A stretch of 64,000 nucleotides of DNA from Aliirhizobium smilacinae. GTDB lineage: Bacteria; Pseudomonadota; Alphaproteobacteria; Rhizobiales; Rhizobiaceae. The stretch covers positions 38,733 through 102,732 of the forward strand of contig NZ_VDMN01000010.1 in the NCBI RefSeq assembly GCF_006335145.1, given 5' to 3'. The position numbers and the translations under genes are program-made. Of the stretch, positions 1-9,193 are shown in pieces. Position 1 is the first letter of the stretch; each line of letters opens with the position of its first letter. The notes beneath the pieces are model-generated. The model saw nothing but the letters and a program-made list of their open reading frames with translations. It ran no database searches and was not told where the DNA came from.

Positions 1-1
1 G

Positions 2-787
2 GTCAACAACATCTCCAATGGCAAGCTGTTGCATTCCGCCTCGCTCCACGTTCGCTGCGGCGAGATCGTCGCACTGGCCGGTCTGATGGGCAGCGGCCGT
101 TCCGAGGTACTGCGCCTGATTGCCGGGCTTGATACCATCCAGGAAGGTACGCTCGACGTGTTTGGCGAGCGCCAGGCCGGTGGCAATCTGAAAGCTGCTA
201 ATCGCGCCGGCATCGTCTACATCCCCGAAGATCGCCATCTCGAAGGTTTTGTCGGCACCATGTCGATCCGCGACAACCTTTCGCTCGCCTGGATGCGTGA
301 GCACAGTCGGTTCGGCATCCTGCACATGGCCGGCATCCGGCGGCTGGCGCGAGAATTGATCGCATCGCTTGGCGTGCGCCCGGCGCAGGCCGACAAAATG
401 ACGATCGAACTCTCCGGCGGAAACCAGCAGAAGGTCGTGATCGGCAAGTGGCTGGCCACCAGGCCGCGCGTCATTCTCCTCGACGAGCCAACCCGCGGGG
501 TCGATGTCGGCGCCAAGTCCGACCTGCATCACCTGATTGCCAAACTCAAGCAACAGGGCGCGGCGATCATCATGGTCTCGTCCGAGCTACCCGAAGTTCT
601 GGGTGTCGCAGATCGCATCGTCGTCATGTGCGAGGGCCGCTCGGTCGGCGAACTGAAACGCGGCGCCACCGAGGAGGACGTCATGGCGCTTGCCTTCGGT
701 GAAAATCACCGCCGCGCCTGCACGCCTCGGGCACAACGCAGTGCGGCACCCTCCGTCGGTCAGTTCTCCATGGAGGCCACAACGTGA
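2..787 (+). CDS. Sugar ABC transporter ATP-binding protein, C-terminal part (RbsA/XylG/AraG type)
   Basis: The reading frame is open from base 2, so the gene is cut by the window edge and only its second nucleotide-binding domain is present. Visible are a degenerate Walker A (GLMGSGRSE), the signature LSGGNQQK, Walker B (VILLDEPTRGVDVG) and an SSELPE stretch where most ABC ATPases have the switch histidine. All are typical of the C-terminal half of the two-domain ribose/xylose/arabinose ATPases. It would energise import by the permease encoded 60 bases downstream. The substrate cannot be read from this fragment; the following genes suggest an oxidisable polyol, sugar or amino-alcohol. Confidence 0.93.
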   Translation, partial: VNNISNGKLLHSASLHVRCGEIVALAGLMGSGRSEVLRLIAGLDTIQEGTLDVFGERQAGGNLKAANRAGIVYIPEDRHLEGFVGTMSIRDNLSLAWMREHSRFGILHMAGIRRLARELIASLGVRPAQADKMTIELSGGNQQKVVIGKWLATRPRVILLDEPTRGVDVGAKSDLHHLIAKLKQQGAAIIMVSSELPEVLGVADRIVVMCEGRSVGELKRGATEEDVMALAFGENHRRACTPRAQRSAAPSVGQFSMEATT

Positions 788-847
788 TTAAAGCTGCGTC
801 TCCCTCTCATTCCTGCATATCTCGACCGGGTAGAAGGATGAACTGAC

Positions 848-1822
848 ATGATTTCTTCCCGCAATCTCGCCCTTAAGAAGGTTCTCGACCTTTCGCCGCT
901 GATCCTTCTTGTGGCCCTTATGGCGATCTTCGCCGTCGTCGATTCGCGCGTGGTTTCCAGCCAGAGCCTGATCAACATCGTATCGCAGGCGACGCCGATC
1001 GCAGTCCTGGCGATCGGAGCGCTGATCGTCCTTTTGACTGGCGGTATCGATCTGGCCGCCGGCGTCGGCGTGGCCTTCTGCGCCGTGTTGATCGCAAGCC
1101 TGATCGATGCGGGTTTCGGCCTGCCGGGCTCGCTTGCGATCGGTCTTGCTGCGATGCTGATAGTCGGTCTCGTCAACGGCCTTGTCATTTCATTGCTGAA
1201 AATTCCGCCTTTCGTCACCACGCTGGCGGCCATGGTTGTGCTGCAGGGAGCAACCCTTGCCGTCGCCTCCAAGGGCGTGCTGATGCTGAAGGATCCGACG
1301 CTGCGCTTCATCGGCATCGAGCGCAGTTTCGGAATTCCCCATGTGATCTTCGCCACGCTCGCGATCGTGATCGCCGCGGCCGTCCTGATGCGTCTGACTC
1401 GCTTCGGTTTGCGCACTTATGCACTGGGTTCGGATGCCGGAGCGGCAGAACTCGCGGGCATCCCGGTGACCCGTCACACGATCCTGATTTACACCGCGTC
1501 AGGCCTGTTCGTCTTTCTGACGGCGGTGGTGATGATCAGCCGAGTGCCGGTGGTGACACCGAATATCGGCGGCACCTCGCTGCTGCTCGATGCGATCGCT
1601 GCGACCGTGCTGGGCGGCACAAGCATTTTCGGTGGTCGTGGCACCGTCTGGGGCACGGTGGTCGGTGCCCTTATCGTCAGTCTGCTGACCACGGCGCTGC
1701 GCATCTTCGGTACCGATCCGTCGAGCCTCGAACTCTACAAGGGCGCGATCATCATGGCGGCACTTCTGGCGGATACCGGCATGACCTATGCCAAAACCCG
1801 TCTGCTGGAGCCGGTACGATGA
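848..1822 (+). CDS. ABC transporter permease (RbsC family)
   Basis: A 324-residue, very hydrophobic inner-membrane protein of the BPD_transp_2 type, which forms the channel for the ATPase encoded upstream. The family motif LLTGGIDLAAGVG lies near residues 60-75 and the cytoplasmic loop GSDAGAAELAGIPV near residue 200. The length is normal for RbsC/XylH. The ATG follows an AAGGATGAA ribosome-binding sequence. The stop overlaps the next start (ATGA), showing tight coupling. No periplasmic binding protein gene is visible here; it probably lies left of the window. Confidence 0.92.
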   Translation: MISSRNLALKKVLDLSPLILLVALMAIFAVVDSRVVSSQSLINIVSQATPIAVLAIGALIVLLTGGIDLAAGVGVAFCAVLIASLIDAGFGLPGSLAIGLAAMLIVGLVNGLVISLLKIPPFVTTLAAMVVLQGATLAVASKGVLMLKDPTLRFIGIERSFGIPHVIFATLAIVIAAAVLMRLTRFGLRTYALGSDAGAAELAGIPVTRHTILIYTASGLFVFLTAVVMISRVPVVTPNIGGTSLLLDAIAATVLGGTSIFGGRGTVWGTVVGALIVSLLTTALRIFGTDPSSLELYKGAIIMAALLADTGMTYAKTRLLEPVR

Positions 1823-2628
1823 GCCGGCCCCTGTACGACTTCTTTGCGAAAGGTCCACCTTCTTTCGGGTGGATGACTTCACCGGACGCAGCATATCTCG
1901 TCGGTGAAGGGACCAACCGGCCGGTGGCGCTTTTGCCGACCGGCGCCGTGGAGCAACACGGCCCGCACCTGCCGATGGGGCTCGATATCTGGCTTGCCTC
2001 GGCCGTCGCCAATGCCGCGGCCGAGGGAGAGCGCGGCATCCGGGTTTGCGAACCCTTTGCTTATGGATCGTCGCAGCATCATCGCGCCTTCGCCGGTACG
2101 ATGAGCCTCAGCCCGCAGACCTTCATCGCCGTCTTGGTCGATCTCTGCACTTGCCTGTGGGAGGATGGCTTCCTGCCGGTGATCATCAACGGGCATGGCG
2201 GCAACCGCGCGGCGATCCAGGTGGCTATCACGACGCTCGGCCGTCAAGGCGTGGTTTCGGCAGGTTTTTCCTATTTCGACTTGATTGCGGACGTCGCGTC
2301 CGAGGTCCTGCCGGATCATGCCGGCGGAACGGGACATGCTTGCGCGCTTGAAACTTCGCTGATGATGCATGTCATCCCTGAAAGCGTGCGCGAAAACCTG
2401 ATCCCCGAAGGAGGAACGCCGCCTTCGTGGCCCGATCCGCATCTCTATGCCGGGCCGGCAGTCACCGTCTGGCGGCCATTCGAACAGATCCGGGACAATG
2501 GCGTCATAGGCACGCCTTCGGAAGCCTCACGCGAGGCCGGCGAACGTCTGTTTGTCGAAGCGGTGCGGCGCAGCCGCGAAACCATACTCAAGATTCAATC
2601 GGAATACGGTCAAAGGAGCATCCCATGA
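1819..2628 (+). CDS. Creatininase family protein
   Basis: A 269-residue metal-dependent amidohydrolase of the creatininase family. The N-terminal motif TGAVEQHGPHLPMGLD (about residues 42-57) supplies Glu, His and Asp metal ligands, and NGHGGN (about 120) and ALETS (about 175) are the other conserved patches. The family includes creatinine amidohydrolase, MftE and FAPy-type deformylases, so this member probably opens a cyclic or formyl amide, but the substrate is unknown. It starts inside the stop of the permease gene and runs into the aldehyde dehydrogenase start, so it belongs to the same operon. Confidence 0.85.
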   Translation: MSRPLYDFFAKGPPSFGWMTSPDAAYLVGEGTNRPVALLPTGAVEQHGPHLPMGLDIWLASAVANAAAEGERGIRVCEPFAYGSSQHHRAFAGTMSLSPQTFIAVLVDLCTCLWEDGFLPVIINGHGGNRAAIQVAITTLGRQGVVSAGFSYFDLIADVASEVLPDHAGGTGHACALETSLMMHVIPESVRENLIPEGGTPPSWPDPHLYAGPAVTVWRPFEQIRDNGVIGTPSEASREAGERLFVEAVRRSRETILKIQSEYGQRSIP

Positions 2629-4151
2629 CGGTCCAGTTCAAATCCTCTCTCGACGGCCCCAACCTGCGCGGGATGCCCATCGTAGCTGAGCCGTCCACGG
2701 GGCTTCGTGTCGGCACCAACCGTATCGGTTCGCAATGGCTGCCCGGCAGTTCCGGCAAATTCCTGAAGATAGACAGTCCCTCGACGGGCGAGGAGCTCGG
2801 CTATCTCGCGCTTTCCACCCGCGCCGATGTCGGCCGTGCTGTCGAAGCGGCTGATGCCGCGCGTCCGCTGATCTCCAAGATGGGCGTTTTCCAGCGGGCG
2901 GCGCTCTGCATGAAGATCGCCGACGAGATCGACCGTCGTACCGACGAGCTTGCCCGTCTTCTCTGCCTCGAACAGGGCAAGCCGTTTCACAGCGAAGCAA
3001 AAGCCGAGGTGGGCGCCGCCTCGCTCGGTTTCCGCAATGCTGCCGAGCAGATGAAGTGGCTGGAAACGGCCGCTTTTCCGGTCGCCGATGCCAATAAGCG
3101 AGCATTCTCCTTCCTGCAGCCGAAGGGCGTACTCGCCATCATCACGCCGTGGAATTTCCCGCTCGGCCTGCCATGCCTCTATTATCTCGGCCCGGCGGTC
3201 GCGACAGGCAACACGGTCGTCTGGATTCCGGCGCCGACCACCTCGTTGATCGCCGTCGCATTGATGGAGTGCCTCATCGAGGCAGGCCTTCCCGATGGCG
3301 TCATCAACCTCGTGCTCGGCGACGGTGCGGAAGTGGGGGACGAGGCTGTCATTCATCCAGGTACGCACGCGATCGGCTTCACCGGCAGCTCCGTCACTGG
3401 TGGCATCATAGCCCGCCGTGGTGCCGGAAAGCCGCTATTGCTCGAAATGGGGGGCAACGGCCCGACCATCGTGTTGCCGGATGCCGATATCGATCTCGCG
3501 GCCGAACTCGTCGGCGCGGGTTGCTTTGCCAATGCCGGCCAGATCTGCACCGCGACCGAACGCATCCTGGTGCACAAGTCAATCCACGACCGCTTCGTCG
3601 AGGGGCTGATCAAAGCCGCCGAGAAGGTGCGCATGGGCGACCCCTTCGACCCATCGACGACCATGGGGCCTGTCAACAACGCCTCCGCTCTGGACAAGAT
3701 GCTGGAACACATGAACGACGCCTTTGCGCGAAAGGCCGATGTGGTGAAGGGCGGCAGGATCGCTGCGGGCATGCCGACCAATCTCTATTTCGAGCCGACC
3801 GTCGTGACAGGCCTGACCCGCGAAAGCCTGCTCAACAAGGAAGAGTCCTTCGGGCCCGTAGCACCGGTTCTCACCTTCGAGACCGATGAGGAGGCACTCG
3901 AACTTGCGGCTTCCAGCCCCTATGGTCTCAACGCAGCAGTCTTCACCAATTCCATCAAACGGGCTTTCTTCTACACGGAAAGCCTTCGTTGCGGCATCGT
4001 CAACGTCAACGAGAAGAGCTGCTACTGGGAGCCGCATATCCCGGCCGGCGGAGCTGCCGGCACCAATAGCGGGCTCGGCAGAACCGGCGGTCGACACACG
4101 TTGATGGAGATGTGCGATCTCAAGACCATGACGATCGACATCACCCGCTGA
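2625..4151 (+). CDS. NAD(P)-dependent aldehyde dehydrogenase
   Basis: A 508-residue aldehyde dehydrogenase that would oxidise an aldehyde to the acid. Catalytic residues are visible: Asn177 in TPWNFP, Glu274 in LLLEMGGNGP and nucleophile Cys308 in NAGQICTATE. The frame is open further upstream, but the ATG at 2625 follows AAAGGAG and overlaps the creatininase stop by four bases, so I chose it. It resembles the aldehyde dehydrogenase at 13324, suggesting duplicated modules. The natural partner is the GMC alcohol oxidoreductase at 4642. Confidence 0.92.
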   Translation: MTVQFKSSLDGPNLRGMPIVAEPSTGLRVGTNRIGSQWLPGSSGKFLKIDSPSTGEELGYLALSTRADVGRAVEAADAARPLISKMGVFQRAALCMKIADEIDRRTDELARLLCLEQGKPFHSEAKAEVGAASLGFRNAAEQMKWLETAAFPVADANKRAFSFLQPKGVLAIITPWNFPLGLPCLYYLGPAVATGNTVVWIPAPTTSLIAVALMECLIEAGLPDGVINLVLGDGAEVGDEAVIHPGTHAIGFTGSSVTGGIIARRGAGKPLLLEMGGNGPTIVLPDADIDLAAELVGAGCFANAGQICTATERILVHKSIHDRFVEGLIKAAEKVRMGDPFDPSTTMGPVNNASALDKMLEHMNDAFARKADVVKGGRIAAGMPTNLYFEPTVVTGLTRESLLNKEESFGPVAPVLTFETDEEALELAASSPYGLNAAVFTNSIKRAFFYTESLRCGIVNVNEKSCYWEPHIPAGGAAGTNSGLGRTGGRHTLMEMCDLKTMTIDITR

Positions 4152-4206
4152 GAGCCGTTTTAAAGCCGACGCAGGTTGTGCGGCGAAGCATCGAGAGGAA
4201 AACATC

Positions 4207-4593
4207 ATGACAATCATCAGACATGGACTGGGCGAGGGCCGTGGTTCGGGCGGCCGCAAGCTTCCTTTTGCAAAGGCGGTGGAAGCCGGCGGCTGGCTGT
4301 ATGTTTCCGGCCAGACGCCGATGCGTGACGGCGAAGTCGTTGGCAGCGGCATCGTCGAACAGGCCAAAATCGCCATCGAGAATATGCTGACCATCGTCAA
4401 GGATGCTGGATACCAGCCTTCCGACATCGTCCGCGTCGGCGTTTGGGTTGACGATGCACGTGACTTCTGGAGCTTCAACGGCGTGTTCGAGCAGTATTTC
4501 GGCGACAACCCGCCGGCGCGCTGCTGTGTGGAAACACGCATGGTCGTCGACTGCAAGGTCGAGGTCGACTGCATCGCCTACAAAGCGCCCTGA
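4207..4593 (+). CDS. RidA family (YjgF/YER057c/UK114) protein
   Basis: A 128-residue RidA-fold protein. RidA homologues hydrolyse reactive imines and enamines released by PLP or amine-oxidising enzymes. The C-terminal block RCCVETRMVVDCKVEVD keeps the arginine and glutamate positions typical of the family, although it is cysteine-rich. Its place between an aldehyde dehydrogenase and a GMC oxidoreductase suggests that an imine intermediate forms in this pathway; that is inference. AGAGGAAAACATC precedes the ATG. Confidence 0.88.
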   Translation: MTIIRHGLGEGRGSGGRKLPFAKAVEAGGWLYVSGQTPMRDGEVVGSGIVEQAKIAIENMLTIVKDAGYQPSDIVRVGVWVDDARDFWSFNGVFEQYFGDNPPARCCVETRMVVDCKVEVDCIAYKAP

Positions 4594-4641
4594 ACGACCT
4601 CTTCCAAATCAACATTCCCACCCGGCTCCTCGAGGACTGAC

Positions 4642-6357
4642 ATGAGCACTGCGGACATCATTCATGCGGATTATATCATCGTAGGAGGAGGATCCGCGGG
4701 CTGCGTGCTCGCCTCCCGGCTCACCCAAAACCCGCATACGCGTGTCATCCTGCTGGAGGCCGGGATGGATGCAGCCCGCCCGGAAGACTTTCCGGATCTC
4801 GCCAACCCCTATCCGGGTGTTGCCTATTCCAACCCGCGCTACACCTGGAACCTGAAGGCCTCCTATCCCTATACCGGTTCGAACCGGTCCGAGGCCAAAG
4901 CTTCCCGCTACGAGCAGGCTCGCGTGTTGGGCGGTGGCTCGGCCATCAACGGCATCGGCGCCAATCGCGGCGCTCCCCATGACTATGACGAATGGGGTGA
5001 GATGGGCGTGGACGGCTGGTCCTGGGAGGAATGCCTGCCCTATTTCAAGAAGCTCGAACGCGACCTCGATTTCGATAACGAACTGCACGGCCAGACCGGT
5101 CCGTTTCCGATCCGTCGCCGTGGGGAGGTCCTGTGGACGCCCTTCACCCGCGCCATGCTGGCGATCTGCGAAAAGAAGGGCATTCCATTTCTACCCGACC
5201 AGAATGGCGTGTGGCAGGAAGGCCTGTTCGAAATGGCCGTCAACATGGACGAAAATGCCCGTCGCGTCAGCACCGCCTGGGCCTATCTGACGCCGGAGGT
5301 CCGCCGCCGGACCAATCTCGACATCCGTACGGAAACCACGGTCTCGCGACTGCTGGTCGAACAGGGCAAGGCGACCGGGGTTACGGTCCTTCGAGCAGGT
5401 GTCCGGGAAGAACTTCGAGCGGCACGCGTTGTGCTTTCTGCCGGCGCGCTTGCCTCACCCGCCATGCTGATGCGATCTGGTATCGGTCCGGCGGCCCATC
5501 TCGTCGATTGCGGAATCGAAGTTCTGCGCGATCTGCCTGGCATCGGCCAGAACCTGATGGAGCACCCCTCCGCCGGTCTCGTGCCTTTCCTGAAGCCCGC
5601 CGCCCGCCAGAAGGGCGTGCCGGACTATCATATTCCCATCGGCTACCGTTTCTCCTCCGGCCTCGAAGGCTGTCCGGAGGGAGACATGCATATGAATTTC
5701 GTCACGCGTGCCGCCTGGCACTCGGTCGGCCGGCAGCTCGGCTCGGTATTCTTCTGGGTCAACAAGTCCTATTCGCGCGGCCAGCTTTTGCTTGATCCAG
5801 TATCGCCGGATGCATCACCGCGGATCGATTTCCGCATGCTTTCCGACCGCCGCGATCTCGTTCGCCTTGCCGACGCCTTCGAACGTGCCGTGCGCCTGAC
5901 ATCCGATCCAAGCCTCGGCTCCGTCGTATCCGGTGTCTATGCTGGCGGCATGTCCGAAATAGGCAAGCTGTTTTCAAAACCATCGCGCCTCGGCGCCGCC
6001 GTTACCGCCATCGGCGCGGTCGGTCTCGATGCGATCGGCAGCCTGCGAGAAAAGGCCTTTCCATATATGCTCGCTAACTACGATGACCCGAAGCGGCTTG
6101 CTGGCAACCGCTCCGAACTCGAGGCCTATATTTCCGAAGTCGTCGGTGGGGTCTGGCACCCGTCGGGCACATGCCGCATGGGCGCCGACGGCGACCGAAT
6201 GGCAGTCACCAATGCATCGGGTAAGGTGCGGGGGGTAGAAGGCCTCTATGTTTGCGATGCGTCGATCATGCCGACCATTCCTTGTGCAAACACCAATCTT
6301 CCGACGATCATGATGGCCGAAAAGATCGCGGATATACTCAAATTTGAGGCAGCATGA
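4642..6357 (+). CDS. GMC family FAD oxidoreductase (choline dehydrogenase-like)
   Basis: A 571-residue glucose-methanol-choline oxidoreductase. The N-terminal FAD-binding motif IIVGGGSAGCVLASRL (about residues 10-26), the RVLGGGSAING signature (about 95) and the C-terminal catalytic region VWHPSGTCRMG (His about 510) plus the Asn in NTNLPT (about 550) are all present. It should oxidise an alcohol to an aldehyde using bound FAD. No signal peptide is seen, so it is probably cytoplasmic or peripheral. It closes module A1; with the aldehyde dehydrogenase it gives alcohol to aldehyde to acid. Choline itself is not proven. Confidence 0.92.
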   Translation: MSTADIIHADYIIVGGGSAGCVLASRLTQNPHTRVILLEAGMDAARPEDFPDLANPYPGVAYSNPRYTWNLKASYPYTGSNRSEAKASRYEQARVLGGGSAINGIGANRGAPHDYDEWGEMGVDGWSWEECLPYFKKLERDLDFDNELHGQTGPFPIRRRGEVLWTPFTRAMLAICEKKGIPFLPDQNGVWQEGLFEMAVNMDENARRVSTAWAYLTPEVRRRTNLDIRTETTVSRLLVEQGKATGVTVLRAGVREELRAARVVLSAGALASPAMLMRSGIGPAAHLVDCGIEVLRDLPGIGQNLMEHPSAGLVPFLKPAARQKGVPDYHIPIGYRFSSGLEGCPEGDMHMNFVTRAAWHSVGRQLGSVFFWVNKSYSRGQLLLDPVSPDASPRIDFRMLSDRRDLVRLADAFERAVRLTSDPSLGSVVSGVYAGGMSEIGKLFSKPSRLGAAVTAIGAVGLDAIGSLREKAFPYMLANYDDPKRLAGNRSELEAYISEVVGGVWHPSGTCRMGADGDRMAVTNASGKVRGVEGLYVCDASIMPTIPCANTNLPTIMMAEKIADILKFEAA

Positions 6358-6572
6358 ACCGGATCGCTCCACCCGATACATCGCCCGAGGCAAGTTTTTT
6401 ATTCTCAGCCACATCAAGCGTCTATCCGAGAAGATATGGCTTTCGAGGAGAAATGAGCTGCGTTCGATCGCCGGCGAAAGCTTTCGGTGAACCTTACGTC
6501 ATGGGTTCCATGGGGCAGGTTTGTTGACAGGCCAGTGCTTTGGTTGGATTTTCTCCAGAAATTGGAGATCCG

Positions 6573-7508
6573 ATGACGTTGAAACGATCAAGCACTATAA
6601 CCGTCACACGCGCTGCCACTCGCACCAATGATAAAGCGAGAGCTCAAGACATTCTTGCGAAACTGGTCGATACGCGTGAAGCATTGTCGAAATCGAACCG
6701 TCGGATCACCGATGCAATACTCTCCGAACCCCATCGCTTTGTCGAACTTCCAATCGAGGAGTTGACGACATGGCTCAATGTCTCTGCGCCCACGATTACG
6801 CGCTTTGCGCGTACGATCGGTTGTGACGGTTTGAAGGACTTGAAGCTGAAGATCATGGGCTCCGTGCGGGTCGGGATTCACTATCTCGAACCAATGACGC
6901 CTCCTGCCTCGATCGAAGAGGTCGCTGAGCGGGTCAGCAAGCGTGCACAGAAGACCATCGATGACGTAAGCCACGGGATTGATCTTTCTCAGGCCAGTCG
7001 CGTAGTCGATCTGGTAAGCCATTGTACGACGCTCTACGCTTTTGGCGGTGGCGGTGTATCTTCATGGCTGATCGAAGAGATTCAGAACCGCTTCTTTCGC
7101 CTCGGTATTCGCGTTATACCCTGCTGTGATCATCAGATGCAGTTCATGCTTGCCGCGACCGTTGACAAGCAGGATCTCGTTCTCTGCTGCTCTCTTACCG
7201 GAGAAAACAGCGGTTTGGAACGTGCGGTCTCAGTTGCACGCGAATACGGTGCAACGACGGTGGCGCTTGCTCCCAGCAATTCCAGCTTGGCGACAGCCGT
7301 TGATGCGGTCCTGGCCGTAGATAGCCCTCCAGACGACGACATCCTGAGCCCATCATCCATGCGATATGCCTACCTCATCGCGATCGATATCATCGCCTAC
7401 AGTGTCGCGATCGCTCGAAATGACACCGGACGCGAAAAGCTACGGCGCTTGAAGCAGCAGCTGGCGACGTCAAGAGATAAGCCAGACGTGCAGCCGCTAT
7501 GTGACTAA
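6573..7508 (+). CDS. MurR/RpiR family transcriptional regulator
   Basis: A 311-residue regulator with an N-terminal RpiR-type helix-turn-helix (about residues 20-90, including VSAPTITRFARTIGC) and a C-terminal SIS domain (about 130-260) that binds phospho-sugars or related effectors in this family. An in-frame TTG lies at 6540, but the ATG at 6573 follows GGAGATCCG, and a perfect TTGACA -35 hexamer sits at 6524-6529, which would place transcription initiation downstream of 6540. It lies between the two import/oxidation modules and probably controls one or both. It ends in a terminator. Confidence 0.9.
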   Translation: MTLKRSSTITVTRAATRTNDKARAQDILAKLVDTREALSKSNRRITDAILSEPHRFVELPIEELTTWLNVSAPTITRFARTIGCDGLKDLKLKIMGSVRVGIHYLEPMTPPASIEEVAERVSKRAQKTIDDVSHGIDLSQASRVVDLVSHCTTLYAFGGGGVSSWLIEEIQNRFFRLGIRVIPCCDHQMQFMLAATVDKQDLVLCCSLTGENSGLERAVSVAREYGATTVALAPSNSSLATAVDAVLAVDSPPDDDILSPSSMRYAYLIAIDIIAYSVAIARNDTGREKLRRLKQQLATSRDKPDVQPLCD

Positions 7509-7527
7509 ATATCAGCGGCTATTTTTT
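7492..7527 (+). terminator. Intrinsic terminator after the MurR/RpiR gene
   Basis: AGCCGCT (7492-7498) pairs with AGCGGCT (7514-7520) over a 15-base loop containing the stop codon, followed immediately by ATTTTTT. This separates the regulator from the next operon. Confidence 0.65.
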
Positions 7528-7699
7528 GCATTTTCTGATCAAAAAAATCGCATAATTTGAGGCTGAGGCAAGGAAATGCAATAAAATGATCTGGAAGTGA
7601 AATTTCTATAGACAGCCTGAAAAAATGGCTCATAGTTATGGCTGTAGCGCATTGAGACGCCTGTAAGTCGATACGACACGGGCAGATTTAGTTTCTGCA

Positions 7700-7720
7700 T
7701 ATTCCGAGGGAACCGGAATA
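7700..7720. promoter_or_regulatory. Dyad TATTCCG-N7-CGGAATA, candidate operator of module A2
   Basis: A perfect 7-bp inverted repeat with a 7-base spacer lies 34 bases before the ATG of the binding-protein gene. Its geometry resembles 17-21 bp palindromes bound by RpiR-family regulators such as HexR, and a MurR/RpiR gene is immediately upstream. A short GAAATTTC palindrome (7599-7606) lies further upstream in the same AT-rich intergenic stretch. Function is inferred. Confidence 0.45.
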
Positions 7721-7754
7721 CCGCTCCAACAAGCCATCGCTAAGGGGAACTAGC

Positions 7755-9056
7755 ATGACTTCTTCGCTAGAACGAATACTCATGTCCAGACGCCACGTAA
7801 TGAAAGGGATGGGAGGCCTCGCAGCTGCTTCCATGCTTGGCGGACGCGCCTTTGCTGCACCATCGACGGCCCTGACTTTTGCAGGCTGGCAGTATCAGCC
7901 TTCTATCGTCGAGGAAAACGTCAAAACTTTCATGAAACTATACGACGAGAACGTCGCTTACGAACTCATTTCCGGTGACTACCATCCGCTGGCTGAAACT
8001 AAGCTGACCGGCGGCCAGCATCTCGACATGCTTTATGCCGAAGAGAACTACATCGCGCGTTGGCATACGGCCGAATGGATCCGCAGCATCGAAGAGCTTC
8101 CGGGCGTGGATGAGATCAAGGCCGGCATGTTCCCGGTCAGTGTCCAATCCCTGTCGCTGCCGACGGGCGAACTGTGCGGCCTGCCGTATTATGCCGGTTA
8201 CAACACCTTCCTGTACAACGAGGAGCATCTTCAGAAAGCTGGAGTCGAAGCGCCTGCCACTTGGGATGCGGTGCTTGAAACTTGTCGCAAACTCAAGGCC
8301 GACGGCATTTCCGATGCGCCGTTCCACGGCATGTGGCAGCAGAACTGGCCGAACATGTCATGGAACATGTTTGCCTGCTGGTATTCGGAGGGCGCGAAGG
8401 TCTTTGACGCGGACGGCAATTTCATCGACGAGCCGGCATTGCGAAAAATCCTCGAAGTGCACCAGACCCTTTACAAGGAAGGCCTCGTTACCGCTGATAT
8501 CATGACGCTGCCAGGTGAGGGCGTGCCATCCTATGCTTCGGGCAGGCACACTTTCATGGTTGTCCATGACTATAACCACAAGGTCGCCAACGACCCGGCT
8601 GTTTCCAAGATCGCCGGCAAGGTCCGCAATTCACTGATGCCCGGTGCCACACGCTCCACCATGGCCTGGACCGCCTCTTATCTGATGGGCGCACAACCCG
8701 TCGATGAAGAGCGCGTCTGGAACCTGCTGAAGTTTTTTGGCGGCAAAGCAAGCGATGGCGAGTATCACGTCATCAAGCGCTGGGCGCTCGAGTTCGGCCT
8801 CGGCTCTGGCTACAAGGAAGTCATGGCTGATCCCGACATCGTCGAAAGCTTTTCCAAATGGCGTGATCTGAATGTGTCGTCACAGCAGCTAGGCATGGCG
8901 ACGTCGCGTGCCATCGGCAAGGCCATTTGGTTCCCTGAATGGGATATGTTCATGATGCAACAGGTGCAGGAATATATCCGCTCAGGCAGTTCCACAGACG
9001 AACTCGTCACGCGTCTGGCTGAAAAGGCAACCGAGCTCAAGTCTCAGTACCAGTAG
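7755..9056 (+). CDS. ABC transporter substrate-binding protein (family 1), Tat-type signal
   Basis: A 433-residue extracellular solute-binding protein. The N-terminus has an RR pair (SRRHVMKGM), a hydrophobic stretch and an AFA-AP cleavage-like site near residues 33-36, suggesting Tat export to the periplasm. The body has the bilobal family 1 pattern with many aromatic residues. It begins a new operon after a 246-base AT-rich intergenic region and is followed by the permease and ATPase genes. The ligand is unknown; a sugar-, polyol- or glycerophosphodiester-like compound would be usual for this class. Confidence 0.88.
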   Translation: MTSSLERILMSRRHVMKGMGGLAAASMLGGRAFAAPSTALTFAGWQYQPSIVEENVKTFMKLYDENVAYELISGDYHPLAETKLTGGQHLDMLYAEENYIARWHTAEWIRSIEELPGVDEIKAGMFPVSVQSLSLPTGELCGLPYYAGYNTFLYNEEHLQKAGVEAPATWDAVLETCRKLKADGISDAPFHGMWQQNWPNMSWNMFACWYSEGAKVFDADGNFIDEPALRKILEVHQTLYKEGLVTADIMTLPGEGVPSYASGRHTFMVVHDYNHKVANDPAVSKIAGKVRNSLMPGATRSTMAWTASYLMGAQPVDEERVWNLLKFFGGKASDGEYHVIKRWALEFGLGSGYKEVMADPDIVESFSKWRDLNVSSQQLGMATSRAIGKAIWFPEWDMFMMQQVQEYIRSGSSTDELVTRLAEKATELKSQYQ

Positions 9057-9080
9057 AAACCGGATATCCGCAAAGTTGGA

Positions 9081-9119
9081 GAATGCGACCGTCGTACATC
9101 GGCGATGGCGGCCGCATTC
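9081..9119 (+). repeat. Intercistronic stem-loop after the binding-protein gene
   Basis: GAATGCG (9081-9087) pairs with CGCATTC (9113-9119), with two further G-C pairs inside one mismatch. There is no T-run, so it is more likely a stabilising or attenuating stem between the binding-protein and permease genes than a full terminator. Confidence 0.45.
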
Positions 9120-9193
9120 CGGAGTTCAGCCCCCAAAATGATCGTAAGGCGCGCCGATGCGGTGTCTACCTGCGATGACATGCGAGGGATATC

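Noticed and set aside
6337..6348. Perfect palindrome CTCAAATTTGAG
   Set aside because: It lies inside the last codons of the GMC gene and is short; likely chance.
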